Under the pieces are notes generated by a model. The model was not told the origin of the DNA, searched no databases, and worked only from the letters and a program-made list of their open reading frames with translations. Shown in pieces: positions 43,198 to 51,785 of a stretch of 64,000 nucleotides of DNA. The stretch is from Streptomyces sp. NBC_01217. GTDB lineage: Bacteria; Actinomycetota; Actinomycetes; Streptomycetales; Streptomycetaceae. Position 1 is the stretch's first letter, and every line of letters begins with the position of its first letter. The stretch lies in the NCBI RefSeq assembly GCF_035994185.1, contig NZ_CP108538.1:5061501-5125500 (forward strand). The letters are read 5' to 3'. A program made the position numbers and the translations under genes.

Positions 43198-44154
43198 ATG
43201 ACGGCCGGGAACAACGGCGCGGGAACGCCCGAGGACGACGATCCGTTCGGCTACCTGTACGAGGACGGACAGGCGGCAGGTGCCCAGCCGCCGCGGCAGG
43301 GCGGCTACGGCTACCCCGGTCCGGCCCCGCAGCCCGGTGTGCCCCGCACCTCGTACAACCAGGTGCGGACCGTCGGCGAGCGCCAGTACGGGCAGCAGGC
43401 GCAGTACCAGCAGCCGTACGGCCAGCCGAGCGCGCAGTACGCCGCCCCGGAGACGTACCCCGGCGCCCCCACCGCGCACGTCCCGCAGCAGGGCGGCCAC
43501 GGCCGCACCGGCGGCGGCGGTTCCGGCAAGGGCGGCCCGAACACCAAGGGTCTGCTGATCGGCGCGGTCGCGGTGGTCCTGGTCGTGCTCATCGGCATCG
43601 GCGCCGCGCTGATCACGGGCGACGACGACAAGGACAAGAAGAAGAACGAGGCCACCTCGTCCGCCGGACCCGGCGGCCAGGTCGAGGACTCCCCGAAGCC
43701 GCAGGAGTCCGCGAGCTCCGAGGCCCCGGCCGAGCTGCCCGAGCAGGACGCGGCGACGCTGAAGCTCGGCGGCACGGCCCAGCTGGACAACACGGTCAAG
43801 GGCGCGAAGAGCGCCAGCGGCCAGTACATCAACCTCAACGAGGTCGGCAGGTCGGCGACCTGGTCGGTCGAGGTGCCGGAGGCCGGTGAGTACACGCTGT
43901 TCGTCACGTACGGCGTGCCGGGCAAGGACGCGAAGACCTCGCTCACCGTCAATGCCGAGGCCCCCCGGTCCATCAACATGAAGAACTTCGCTCAGGCGCC
44001 GGAGGGTGATCTGGAGAAGGGCTGGACGACGACGTACGCCTACGTCAACCTCAACAAGGGATCGAACACGATCATGATCTCCTGCAACGAGGGCGACCAG
44101 TGCGACGCCAATCTCGACCAGCTGTCGCTGAAGGCGGGCCACCAGACCCGCTGA
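43198..44154 (+). CDS. Membrane protein with a C-terminal carbohydrate-binding module
   Basis: 318 residues. The first 115 residues are Pro/Gln/Gly/Tyr-rich and probably cytoplasmic. One helix (about 119-143, LLIGAVAVVLVVLIGIGAALIT) spans the membrane. The extracellular part has a charged linker and a CBM35/CBM6-like domain (LKLGGTAQLDN, WSVEVPEAGEYTLFVTYG, NLDQLSLKAG). It may bind cell-wall or external polysaccharide. The start is ATG 43198. Confidence 0.82.
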   Translation: MTAGNNGAGTPEDDDPFGYLYEDGQAAGAQPPRQGGYGYPGPAPQPGVPRTSYNQVRTVGERQYGQQAQYQQPYGQPSAQYAAPETYPGAPTAHVPQQGGHGRTGGGGSGKGGPNTKGLLIGAVAVVLVVLIGIGAALITGDDDKDKKKNEATSSAGPGGQVEDSPKPQESASSEAPAELPEQDAATLKLGGTAQLDNTVKGAKSASGQYINLNEVGRSATWSVEVPEAGEYTLFVTYGVPGKDAKTSLTVNAEAPRSINMKNFAQAPEGDLEKGWTTTYAYVNLNKGSNTIMISCNEGDQCDANLDQLSLKAGHQTR

Positions 44155-44172
44155 GCGCGCCGCGGACGCGGT

Positions 44173-44207
44173 CCGGCCCCCTCGCCTCGGGAAGGCGAGG
44201 GGGCCGG
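44173..44207. terminator. Bidirectional hairpin after the CBM gene
   Basis: Perfect 15-base arms (44173-44187, 44193-44207) with a five-base loop lie between convergent genes. Confidence 0.88.
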
Positions 44208-44249
44208 TTCGTTTCCGCCGTGCTGCCGGGTGTGTTCGGGCCGGTGTGC

Positions 44250-45101
44250 TCAGCCCATCAGGGCGAGGAACCCGGCCACCGTCGCGGCCATCGCCTCGCG
44301 GCCCGGTGCGATGTACTTGCGCGGGTCCACGCCCGTGGTGTTCTCGGCCAGGTACGCCCGTACCGCACCGGTGAACGCCGTGTTCAGCGCCGTGCCGACG
44401 TTGATCTTGACCATGCCGGACGAGACGACGGCCCGGCGGATCTCGTCGTCCGGGACACCGCTGGAGCCGTGCAGCACCAGAGGGACCGGGACCGCGTCGC
44501 GCAGCCTGCCGATCAGGGCGTGGTCCAGGGCGGCGGTGCGCTCGGTCATCGCGTGCGAGGAGCCGACCGCGACGGCCAGCGCGTCCACCCCGGTGTCGCG
44601 GACGTACGCGGCGGCCTCGGCCGGGTCGGTGCGGACGCCGGGGGCGTGGGCGTCGAGCGGGGCCTCGCCCTCCTTGCCGCCGACCTTGCCGAGCTCGGCC
44701 TCGATCCAGATGCCGCGCTCGTGGCCCCAGGCCACTGCCTCGGCCGTGGCCCGCACGTTCTCCTCGTACGGCAGCTTGGAGGCGTCGAACATCACCGAGC
44801 CGAAACCCTCCGTGTGCGCCTGGTGCAGCAGCTCCACGGACTCGACATGGTCGAGGTGCAGCGCGAGGGGGACGCCGGACGTGCGGGCGACGGCGGCGGC
44901 CGCGGCGGCGACGGCGGAGAGCCGTCCGCCGTGGAACTTCACGGCGTTCTCGGAGATCTGCAGGATCGCGGGCGCGCCGGCCCGCTCCGCGCCGGCCGCG
45001 ATGGCCTCCGCGTGCTCCAGCGTGATGACGTTGAAGGCGGCGATCCCGCGTCCCTCGGCCTGGGCGGCCGAGACGAGTTCACCGGTGCTGACGAGCGGCA
45101 T
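44250..45101 (-). CDS. Class II ketose-bisphosphate aldolase (GatY/KbaY type)
   Basis: 283 residues. Zinc ligands are in LALHLDHVESV, GSSHAMTE and VLHGSSGVPDD; the substrate loop VKINVGTALN is conserved. It splits tagatose- or fructose-1,6-bisphosphate into triose phosphates. It lies 60 bases downstream of a PfkB-family kinase that could make the bisphosphate. Which sugar is used cannot be settled from sequence; the context with nagA suggests an amino-sugar or tagatose branch. Confidence 0.88.
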   Translation of the reverse strand: MPLVSTGELVSAAQAEGRGIAAFNVITLEHAEAIAAGAERAGAPAILQISENAVKFHGGRLSAVAAAAAAVARTSGVPLALHLDHVESVELLHQAHTEGFGSVMFDASKLPYEENVRATAEAVAWGHERGIWIEAELGKVGGKEGEAPLDAHAPGVRTDPAEAAAYVRDTGVDALAVAVGSSHAMTERTAALDHALIGRLRDAVPVPLVLHGSSGVPDDEIRRAVVSSGMVKINVGTALNTAFTGAVRAYLAENTTGVDPRKYIAPGREAMAATVAGFLALMG

Positions 45102-45161
45102 GCTGACCTCTTGCTGCTTCTTCGGACCGGCTGAACAGGCAGGTCCGGGACGGGCGCGGCC

Positions 45162-46187
45162 TCAGGCCGCCGTTGTGTGTTCCTCGATGCCGACGCGCGG
45201 CAGCAGCTCCTCGTACGCCGCGCGGTCGAAGTCACCGGCCGTCGGGGAGAGCACGGTCGCCGTCGACAGTGCCACCGCCCGTCGCAGCCGGTCCGGCCAG
45301 CTCAGGCCCTCGACGAGGCCGGACAGCAGCCCGGCCACCGCGGAGTCGCCCGCTCCGGTCGGATTGCCCAGGACCTTCGCGGGCGGGGACGCCTGCCAGA
45401 TGCCGTCGGGGGTGACCGCCAGCAGGCCGTCCGGGCCCAGGGACGCGACGACCCCGTGCGCGCCGCGGCGGCGGGCGTTGAGAGTGGCGCGCAGGGGTTC
45501 GCGGGACCCGGTGAGCTGGGCGAGTTCGTCGGCGTTGGGCTTGATCAGGTCGGGGCGGGCGGCGATGCCGCGGCGCAGAGGTTCGCCGCTGGTGTCCAGG
45601 AGCACGGGGACGCCGGCGGTGCGGGCCAGGCGGACCAGTTCGGCGTAGGCGCCGACGTGGATGCCGGGTGGCAGGCTGCCGCAGAGGGCGACGGCATCGG
45701 CCCCGGCGAGAAGCTCCTCGTACCGGCCGAGGAGGGCGGCCCATTCGTCGGCGGTGACGAGCGGGCCGGGTTCGTTGAGCTGAGTGGTGTCACCCGTGGA
45801 CCGGTCGACGACGGCGACCGTGCGCCGGGTGTTCCCGGCGACGGTGACGAGAGCGTCGGTGACCGGGGCGGGGGCGGGGGCGGTGGCGGTGGTGGGTGGG
45901 TGTTCGGGTGTGGCACCGGCGACACGGGCTGCCGTGCGCCGGGCGGGATCCGCCGCCCCCGGCGACAGCGTCGCCAGCAGTTCGCGCAGTGCCGACCCGG
46001 TGGAGCCTCCGGCGAACCCCGTGACCGTCGTTTCGTGGCCGAGGGCGGAGAGCACCCTGGCCACGTTCAGACCCTTGCCGCCGGGCCGCTCGGCCATGTC
46101 GCTGACGCGGTGGCCGGCGTGCGGGACGAGCTTCGGGACGCCGTACGTCAGGTCGAGTGCCGTATTCAGTGTGACCGTGAGGATCAC
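45162..46187 (-). CDS. PfkB-family 1-phosphofructokinase/tagatose-6-phosphate kinase
   Basis: 341 residues. The N-terminal MILTVTLNTALDLTY and GGKGLNVARVLSALG are typical of hexose-phosphate kinases of the FruK/LacC group. The ATP-binding C-terminal motif GNPTGAGDSAVAGL holds the catalytic Asp. A Thr/Pro/Ala-rich insert lies near residues 88-110. The start is GTG 46187 with GAGGGAG upstream. It acts just before the adjacent aldolase. Confidence 0.88.
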   Translation of the reverse strand: MILTVTLNTALDLTYGVPKLVPHAGHRVSDMAERPGGKGLNVARVLSALGHETTVTGFAGGSTGSALRELLATLSPGAADPARRTAARVAGATPEHPPTTATAPAPAPVTDALVTVAGNTRRTVAVVDRSTGDTTQLNEPGPLVTADEWAALLGRYEELLAGADAVALCGSLPPGIHVGAYAELVRLARTAGVPVLLDTSGEPLRRGIAARPDLIKPNADELAQLTGSREPLRATLNARRRGAHGVVASLGPDGLLAVTPDGIWQASPPAKVLGNPTGAGDSAVAGLLSGLVEGLSWPDRLRRAVALSTATVLSPTAGDFDRAAYEELLPRVGIEEHTTAA

Positions 46188-46330
46188 CGCGGCCGCTCCC
46201 TCGATCCCTGCTCCGAAGCGCGAATCCTTGGAGGGAATGCGCTTTCTCTGCCTCTTTCCCAGGCGATCATGCCAAAGAGGCGGCGATCGGCCCAGACCTC
46301 CGGACCAACCGCCGTCTCTTCGTTACGCAT
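46184..46330 (-). CDS. Possible 48-codon ORF between nagA and the PfkB gene
   Basis: A frame starting MRNEETAVGPEVWADRRLF ends at 46184, with its TGA overlapping the PfkB GTG start (GTGA). GGTGGG is four bases upstream of its ATG. Third-codon-position GC is much lower than in neighbouring genes, which argues against coding. It could be a leader ORF that couples translation, or chance. Confidence 0.25.
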   Translation of the reverse strand: MRNEETAVGPEVWADRRLFGMIAWERGRESAFPPRIRASEQGSRERPR

Positions 46331-46373
46331 GCGACCCACCGTCAATAACGGGTCGTACCAGCCGATCCGGGGA

Positions 46374-47528
46374 TCAGCCGATCCGGGGCTCGACGATCCA
46401 GTCGCCCTTGCGCATGACGCCCTTGAGCGCGAAGTCCGCGTCCAGGACCACCAGGTCCGCGTCCTTGCCCGGCTCCAGCGAGCCGACCTTGTCGTACACG
46501 CCGAGCAGCCGTGCCGGGTTGGCGGAGATGGACTGCACGACATCGACGACCGGAATCCGGTCGATGGTCACGGCCCGGTGGAACGCGGTGTCCAGGGTGA
46601 GCGTGGAGCCCGCGATCGAGCCGCCCTCGACCAGCCGCGCGACGCCGTCCTTGACCTCGACCGCGAGCGGGCCGAGCTGGTACCGGCCGTCGCCGAAGCC
46701 GGCCGCGTCCATGGCGTCGGTGATCAGCGCGACGCGGTGGGCGCCCGCGTGGTGGTAGGCCAGCTCCAGGGCGGCGGGGTGCAGATGCGTACCGTCGTTG
46801 ATCAGCTCGACGGTGATCCGCTCGTCCTCCAGCAGGGCCGCGATCGGGCCGGGCGTGCGGTGGCCGAGGCCGGGCATCGCGTTGTAGAGGTGGGTGGCGA
46901 CTGTGGCGCCCGCCTCGATGGCCTCGACGGTCTGCTCGTACGTCGCGTCGGTGTGCCCGATCGCGGCGATCACCCCGTGCTCGGCGAGCAGTCGTACGGA
47001 CTCGATGCCGCCCGGGAGTTCGGTGGCGAGCGTGAACATCTTCGCCGTGCCGCGCGCCGCGTCCATCAGCTTGCGGACCTCGGCCGGGTCCGGGTGGCGC
47101 AGCAGGTCCTCGCTGTGCGCGCCCTTGCGGCACGGCGAGATGAACGGCCCCTCGAAGTGGATGCCGGCCAGGTCGCCCTGCTCGACCAGCTCGGACAGGA
47201 CGCCGGCCCGGTGGGCGAGGAAGTCCATCTCGCCGGTGACGGTGGAGGCGACCAGGGTGGTGGTGCCGTGCTCACGGTGGGTGCGGATGCCGGTGAGGAC
47301 CTCGTCCACGGTGCCGGAGGTGAAGGATGCGCCGCCACCGCCGTGGTTGTGCATGTCGACGAAGCCCGGGACCACCCAGTGGCCGCTCAGGTCGACGGTC
47401 CTGGCGCTCTCCGCCGCACTGCCCGCGATCCGGGTGCCCTCGACGATCACCCGGCCGTTCTCGATGGTCCCGGTGGGAAGAACCACCCGGGCACCTGCGA
47501 GAACTGTGCTGTCTGCGCGTCCGGCCAT
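46374..47528 (-). CDS. nagA: N-acetylglucosamine-6-phosphate deacetylase
   Basis: 384 residues of the amidohydrolase fold. Motifs are FVDMHNHGGGG, HFEGPFIS, GHTDATYEQ, HLYNAMPGLGHR and the catalytic Asp in LITDAMDAAG. It removes acetate from GlcNAc-6-phosphate. It starts one base inside the nagK stop (TGATG), so the two are coupled as the nagKA operon known in S. coelicolor. Confidence 0.95.
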   Translation of the reverse strand: MAGRADSTVLAGARVVLPTGTIENGRVIVEGTRIAGSAAESARTVDLSGHWVVPGFVDMHNHGGGGASFTSGTVDEVLTGIRTHREHGTTTLVASTVTGEMDFLAHRAGVLSELVEQGDLAGIHFEGPFISPCRKGAHSEDLLRHPDPAEVRKLMDAARGTAKMFTLATELPGGIESVRLLAEHGVIAAIGHTDATYEQTVEAIEAGATVATHLYNAMPGLGHRTPGPIAALLEDERITVELINDGTHLHPAALELAYHHAGAHRVALITDAMDAAGFGDGRYQLGPLAVEVKDGVARLVEGGSIAGSTLTLDTAFHRAVTIDRIPVVDVVQSISANPARLLGVYDKVGSLEPGKDADLVVLDADFALKGVMRKGDWIVEPRIG

Positions 47529-48460
47529 CAGGCGGATACCTCCGTGGAGAGTAGATCCCAGGCGAGCAGCCCTGCGCCCAGGCATCCGGCGGTGTCCCCG
47601 AGGGCCGCCGGGACGATGTGGGGCACTTTCTGGAACGTGACGCGTTCCTCGACGGCCGCACGGAGTGGTGTGAACAACGTTTCCCCTGCTTCGGCGAGTC
47701 CGCCACCGATGATGAGCGTGCCGGGGTCGAGCAGGGTCAGTGCGGTGACCAGCCCGGCGGCGAGCGCGTCGACCGCGTTGCGCCAGACCTCGACGGCCGC
47801 CGGGTCGCCCGACTCCACGGCCTTCGCGCAGTCCGCGGCGTCCGCTGTCGGATCGCCGGACGCGGCGGCCCAGGCCCGGGTCACCGCGGACGCGGACGCC
47901 AGGGTCTCCAGACAGCCGCGCTGACCGCAGCCGCACTCCGGGCCGTCCGGGCGGACCACGATGTGGCCGATCTCGCCCGCGTACCCGTGCGCGCCGGACT
48001 CGATGGTGCCCGCGATGCCGATCGCCCCGGCGATCCCGGTGCCGAGCGGCACGAAGAGGAATCGGTCGGCGCCCCTGCCCGCGCCGATCCGGCCCTCGGC
48101 GAGCCCGCCGGTGCGTACGTCGTGGCCGAGTGCGACGGGGACACCGCCGAGCCGCTCGCCGAGCAGCTCCCGCATCGGCACGTCGCGCCAGCCCAGGTTC
48201 GAGGCGTAGACCGCGATCCCGTTCTCGGCGTCGACGATGCCGGGCACGGCGACACCGGCCGCGACGGCGCTCTCGCCGAGGTGCTCCTCGCCGTACGCCC
48301 GCAGATCCGCGGCGAACGTCAGTATCGACTCCACGACGGCGTCGGGGCCGCGCTCTCTGCCGGTCGCCCGCCGCGCCTCGTACAGCAGGGCGCCATCGGC
48401 CCCGACCAGTGCGGCCTTCATTCCGGTGCCGCCCACATCGAGGGCGATGACGTGTTTCAC
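47528..48460 (-). CDS. nagK: ROK-family N-acetylglucosamine kinase
   Basis: 310 residues. The ATP-binding start ALDVGGTGMKAALVGADG and the ROK zinc motif ECGCGQRGCLE are intact, with the catalytic Asp in LGHDVRTGG. It phosphorylates GlcNAc (possibly glucose as well) in the cytoplasm. The start is GTG 48460 without a clear ribosome-binding site. A dre-like DasR operator lies 29-44 bases upstream. Confidence 0.9.
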   Translation of the reverse strand: MKHVIALDVGGTGMKAALVGADGALLYEARRATGRERGPDAVVESILTFAADLRAYGEEHLGESAVAAGVAVPGIVDAENGIAVYASNLGWRDVPMRELLGERLGGVPVALGHDVRTGGLAEGRIGAGRGADRFLFVPLGTGIAGAIGIAGTIESGAHGYAGEIGHIVVRPDGPECGCGQRGCLETLASASAVTRAWAAASGDPTADAADCAKAVESGDPAAVEVWRNAVDALAAGLVTALTLLDPGTLIIGGGLAEAGETLFTPLRAAVEERVTFQKVPHIVPAALGDTAGCLGAGLLAWDLLSTEVSA

Positions 48461-48488
48461 GGGAAACAGTTTCGCCCGCGGAACTCAA

Positions 48489-48504
48489 AAGGTCTAGTCC
48501 ACTA
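48489..48504. promoter_or_regulatory. dre-like DasR site upstream of nagKA
   Basis: AAAGGTCTAGTCCACT contains GGTCTAG.CCA and matches about 13 of 16 positions of the dre consensus. DasR control of nagKA is established in S. coelicolor. Confidence 0.75.
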
Positions 48505-48739
48505 TCGCGGTTTGTTGCGCACCCATACAAAATCGGGCCCGCGACCCGCAATGGTGGATTCGGCCAACCGTCCGGGCGGACTCGGGGCGAAAAGGATCAT
48601 GCTGCGCGAAAGGTGGCGCGGGTGGTCCGGGTCGCCCGTCGAACACCGCCCCCGCTTCTGCGGAACGCCGTCGGCGGCCGGGCCGGGTGGCAATCTGCGA
48701 TGCGGTACGGGATGTGCTGGACGGCTCCTTGCGACGAAA

Positions 48740-48799
48740 AACGGCGAGGAACGGCGAGGGGTGGCGGGGAACGGCGGGGGTCGGCGGGGAACGGTAACG
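48740..48799. repeat. Six 10-bp G-rich tandem repeats
   Basis: Imperfect units of the form AACGGCGAGG repeat at exactly ten-base spacing (48740, 48750, 48760, 48770, 48780, 48790). They lie in the 600-base divergent region between nagK and the binding-protein gene. G-runs of three to five suggest possible quadruplex formation or curvature. Confidence 0.7.
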
Positions 48800-48828
48800 A
48801 TGTGGAAGATAGGGTGTGCTGACGGGGC

Positions 48829-48844
48829 GAAGGTCTGGACCATC
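48829..48844. promoter_or_regulatory. Weaker dre-like site upstream of the sugar-binding protein
   Basis: GAAGGTCTGGACCATC has the dre core GGTCTGGACCA and matches about 10 of 16 consensus positions. It lies about 90 bases before the predicted -35. Confidence 0.4.
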
Positions 48845-48932
48845 AAGTCCCTTGCCCCGAGGCTGACTTAGCGGTCGGCGCAGGTCAAGGGCAATGCTGC
48901 CGCCCGCGAACCGGCTGCGGTTTCCGGTGACG

Positions 48933-48961
48933 TTGCAAAAGCGATACATCGGTGGTGTAGA
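48933..48961 (+). promoter_or_regulatory. Promoter of the sugar-binding protein gene
   Basis: TTGCAA (48933-48938), a 17-base spacer and TGTAGA (48956-48961) fit an HrdB-type promoter. The start of transcription would fall near 48968. Confidence 0.55.
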
Positions 48962-49060
48962 CCTCCGATGAACACTCGGGGGAGGATCACAGCTCATCCG
49001 GTGGACCCCACGAGGACGTGGCCGGCACGGATGACGCAAAGGACGAGGACGGACTGGGCT

Positions 49061-50332
49061 GTGCAGCGGCGCTACTTGGGACTGACTGCGGCGGTTGCCG
49101 CACTGGGATTGACGGCAACGTTGTCGGGCTGCGGCAGCAGCGACGGGAGCGGGTCGGGTGATGTCACCCTCAAGGTCGTCGCGGCCGACTACGGCAGCAG
49201 CGCGGCCAACAGCTCCAAGAAGTACTGGGCCACGCTCGCGGAGGGCTTCGAGGCGTCCCACCCCGGCATCAAGGTCGACGTCAGCGTCTATTCGTGGAAG
49301 GACGTCGACCGCAAGGTCGCCGAGATGGTGAAGGCGGGGCAGGCCCCCGACGTCGCCCAGATCGGCGCGTACGCCGACTACGCCAGGGCCGGCAAGCTCT
49401 ACCGGGCCGACGAGATGCTGACCATCCCCACCCAGGCGAACTTCCTGCCGCGCCTGGCCGACGCGGGCAGCGTGGACCAGACCCAGTACGGACTGCCGTT
49501 CGTCGCCAGCACCCGGCTGCTCTTCTACAACAAGAAGTACTTCACCCAGGCGGGCCTCGACGCCCCGCAGACCTGGGACGACATACGCGCCGACGCGTCG
49601 GTGCTCAAGCAGCGCGGTGTGAAGTATCCGTTTGCGCTGCCGCTCGGTCCGGAGGAGTCCCAGGCCGAGACCCTGATGTGGATGCTCAGCGGGGACGGCG
49701 GCTACATCGATGACGTCGGTTCGTACGAGATCGACTCGGCCGAGAACATCAAGACGTTCGACTGGCTGAAGACGAACCTGGTCGACAAGGGCCTCGTGGG
49801 CCCCGTCGCCCCCGGAAAGCTCGACCGGGCCAAGGCGTTCGACGCGTTCACGCGCGGCGAGGTCGGCATGCTGAACGGCCACCCGACGCTGATGCAGGAG
49901 GCCGAGGAGAAGGGCGTCTCCGTCGGCATGGTTCCGCTGCCGGGCATCAGCGGTCCCACGAAGGGGTCGATGGGCGTCGCCGACTGGATCATGGGATTCA
50001 AGCAGCGCGGCCACCGGGTGGAGACGGGCAAGTTCTTCGACTATCTGTTCACCGACAAGAACGTCATCGCCTTCGCCGACGAGTACGGCCTGCTGCCGGT
50101 CACCGACAGCGCCTCCGCGGCGATGGAGTCGGACCCCGAGTACAAGCCGCTGTGGAAGTTCCTGGACGCGCTGCCGAACTCGGAGTTCTACCCGTTCGGC
50201 AAGACGTCCTGGGCCCGGGCCAGCGAGTCGATCAAGGAGAACATCGGCGACGCGGTCGCGCCGAGCGGGAGCCCCGAGAGTGTGCTGGGGCGGATCGCGC
50301 AGGATGCGACGGCGGCGGAGGACGCGGAGTAG
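49061..50332 (+). CDS. Sugar ABC transporter substrate-binding lipoprotein
   Basis: 423 residues from GTG 49061, chosen because it gives a normal lipoprotein signal (QRRYLGLTAAVAALG to lipobox LSGC) with GAGGAC upstream. ATG 48968 (which could be leaderless) and ATG 49031 are in-frame alternatives. The mature protein is a family 1 extracellular solute-binding protein (FEASHPGIKVDVSVYSW, APDVAQIGAYADYA, GLPFVASTRLLFYNKK). No permease genes are adjacent, so it relies on genes elsewhere and probably on MsiK. Its place opposite nagKA suggests an amino sugar, by inference. Confidence 0.88.
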   Translation: MQRRYLGLTAAVAALGLTATLSGCGSSDGSGSGDVTLKVVAADYGSSAANSSKKYWATLAEGFEASHPGIKVDVSVYSWKDVDRKVAEMVKAGQAPDVAQIGAYADYARAGKLYRADEMLTIPTQANFLPRLADAGSVDQTQYGLPFVASTRLLFYNKKYFTQAGLDAPQTWDDIRADASVLKQRGVKYPFALPLGPEESQAETLMWMLSGDGGYIDDVGSYEIDSAENIKTFDWLKTNLVDKGLVGPVAPGKLDRAKAFDAFTRGEVGMLNGHPTLMQEAEEKGVSVGMVPLPGISGPTKGSMGVADWIMGFKQRGHRVETGKFFDYLFTDKNVIAFADEYGLLPVTDSASAAMESDPEYKPLWKFLDALPNSEFYPFGKTSWARASESIKENIGDAVAPSGSPESVLGRIAQDATAAEDAE

Positions 50333-50362
50333 GACGCGCGCGGGGGCGTTATGTTGGCTGAT

Positions 50363-50611
50363 ATGACCGCTCCCCCGAATGGCCCCGACGGCCTCTCCGA
50401 CCGCGACCGTGCCGTGCTCGCCGTCGAACGGCAGTCGTGGGCCGGGCCAGGGGCGAAGGAGCGGGCGATCCGCGAGCAGCTCGGCATCTCGCCCACGCGC
50501 TACTACCAACTCCTCAACGCGCTCCTGGACGACCGCCGCGCGCTGGAGGAGGACCCGGTCACGGTGAACCGCCTGCGTCGAGTGCGGGACGCGAGGCGGG
50601 GACGCCGCTGA
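50363..50611 (+). CDS. DUF3263 small helix-turn-helix protein
   Basis: 82 residues (86 if ATG 50351 is used). The region LSDRDRAVLAVERQSWAG followed by IREQLGISPTRYYQLLNALLD is the DUF3263 helix-turn-helix, probably DNA-binding, with a basic C-terminus VRDARRGRR. TATGTT, seven bases before ATG 50363, could be a -10 for a leaderless mRNA. The function is unknown, but it is conserved next to otsB in streptomycetes as I recall. Confidence 0.8.
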   Translation: MTAPPNGPDGLSDRDRAVLAVERQSWAGPGAKERAIREQLGISPTRYYQLLNALLDDRRALEEDPVTVNRLRRVRDARRGRR

Positions 50612-50639
50612 GGGGTGCCCCCCGCGCGGCGGGCGTTTC

Positions 50640-50795
50640 CGGGGGCTCTGCCCCCGCACCCCCGCTCCTCAATCGCCGGAGGGGCTTGATCGTGCCCGGG
50701 GCGGCATGAATTGTGCCGAGTGCGGCGTGAATTCCAGCCTCGCCGGCGTTTGAGGCGCGGGGTCCGGGGCGGAGCCCCGGTTACGGGAAGGGGCG
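50640..50795. repeat. Streptomyces intergenic REP-like repeats
   Basis: One copy reads CTCCTCAATCGCCGGAGGGGC (part shown), and a facing copy contains CCTCGCCGGCGTTTGAGGCG with GGGGTCCGGGGCGGAGCCCC. These motifs occur between many Streptomyces genes. They lie between the DUF3263 gene and otsB and can form stem-loops. Confidence 0.7.
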
Positions 50796-50860
50796 GGGTG
50801 GGGAACAGGCCCGCCGCAGGCGCCCCCCCCAATCCCCGGCCCCCGCTATAGGCTCCATTC

Positions 50861-51751
50861 ATGGGCAGCAACCCGGAAGCACCCGCACCGAGCGACCCCC
50901 CGTCCACCCCCTCGTCCGCGCTCCCGACCCCCACCACCCCACCCGGCCAAGAAGCCCTCGCCGCGATCCTCGCGCACCCCGACCGGGCCGTCATCGCGCT
51001 CGATTTCGACGGGACGCTCGCCGATATCGTGCCGGACCCGGAACAGGCCCGCGCCTACCCCGGCGCCGTGGAGGCACTCGCCGCGCTCGCGCCGAAAGTG
51101 GCCTCCGTCGCGGTGATCACCGGCCGCCCGGCCGGCGTCGCGGTCCGGCACGGCGGGTTCGCCGGGGTGCGGGGGCTCGACCACCTCGTCGTCCTCGGCC
51201 ACTACGGCGCCGAACGCTGGGACGCCGTCTCCGGCACCGTCCATGCCCCCGCCCCGCACCCCGGTATCGCCGCGGTCCGCGCGGAACTCCCGGGCGTGCT
51301 CGACAAGTTCGACTCATGGCACGGCACGTGGATAGAGGAGAAGGGCCAGGCCCTCGCCGTCCACACCCGCCGCGCCGCCGACCCGCAGGCCGCGTTCGAG
51401 GCCCTGCGCGGCCCTCTCGGCGAGCTCGCCGCCCGGCACGGGCTGATCGTCGAACCGGGCCGCCTGGTCCTGGAGTTGCGCCCGCCCGGCATGGACAAGG
51501 GCGTGGCGCTCGCCCGGTACGTACGGGAGACGGGTGCCGGGTCCGTCCTGTACGCGGGCGACGACCTCGGCGACCTCGCCGCGTACGCCGCCGTGGAGAA
51601 GCTCCGCACCGAGGGCCCAGACGGCATCCCCGGCCTGCTGGTCTGCAGCGGCAGTGCGGAAGTGCCCGAACTGGCCGAACGGGCCGATCTGCTGCTGAAC
51701 GGCCCGGCAGCCGTCGTCGGCTTCCTCGCAGCTCTGGCCGAGCGGCTCTGA
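50861..51751 (+). CDS. otsB: Trehalose-6-phosphate phosphatase
   Basis: 296 residues of the HAD superfamily. The nucleophile motif is ALDFDGTLADIV (about 47-58), motif 2 is AVITGRPAG and motif 4 is LYAGDDLGDLAAY. It completes trehalose synthesis after OtsA. TATAGG (50847-50852) is eight bases before ATG 50861 with no ribosome-binding site, so the mRNA is probably leaderless. It is convergent with otsA. Confidence 0.93.
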   Translation: MGSNPEAPAPSDPPSTPSSALPTPTTPPGQEALAAILAHPDRAVIALDFDGTLADIVPDPEQARAYPGAVEALAALAPKVASVAVITGRPAGVAVRHGGFAGVRGLDHLVVLGHYGAERWDAVSGTVHAPAPHPGIAAVRAELPGVLDKFDSWHGTWIEEKGQALAVHTRRAADPQAAFEALRGPLGELAARHGLIVEPGRLVLELRPPGMDKGVALARYVRETGAGSVLYAGDDLGDLAAYAAVEKLRTEGPDGIPGLLVCSGSAEVPELAERADLLLNGPAAVVGFLAALAERL

Positions 51752-51785
51752 CCGAGCGGCTCCGGCCGTACGGCTCCGGCCCCGC

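Noticed and set aside
45177..47924. A 915-codon plus-strand frame through the aldolase-kinase-nagA-nagK genes
   Set aside because: It crosses several genes on the other strand, has no start signal or domain, and is a GC-frame shadow.
48837..48867. A riboswitch-like leader before the sugar-binding protein gene
   Set aside because: Only short G/C-rich stems occur and no known conserved core was found; it also lies upstream of the predicted promoter.
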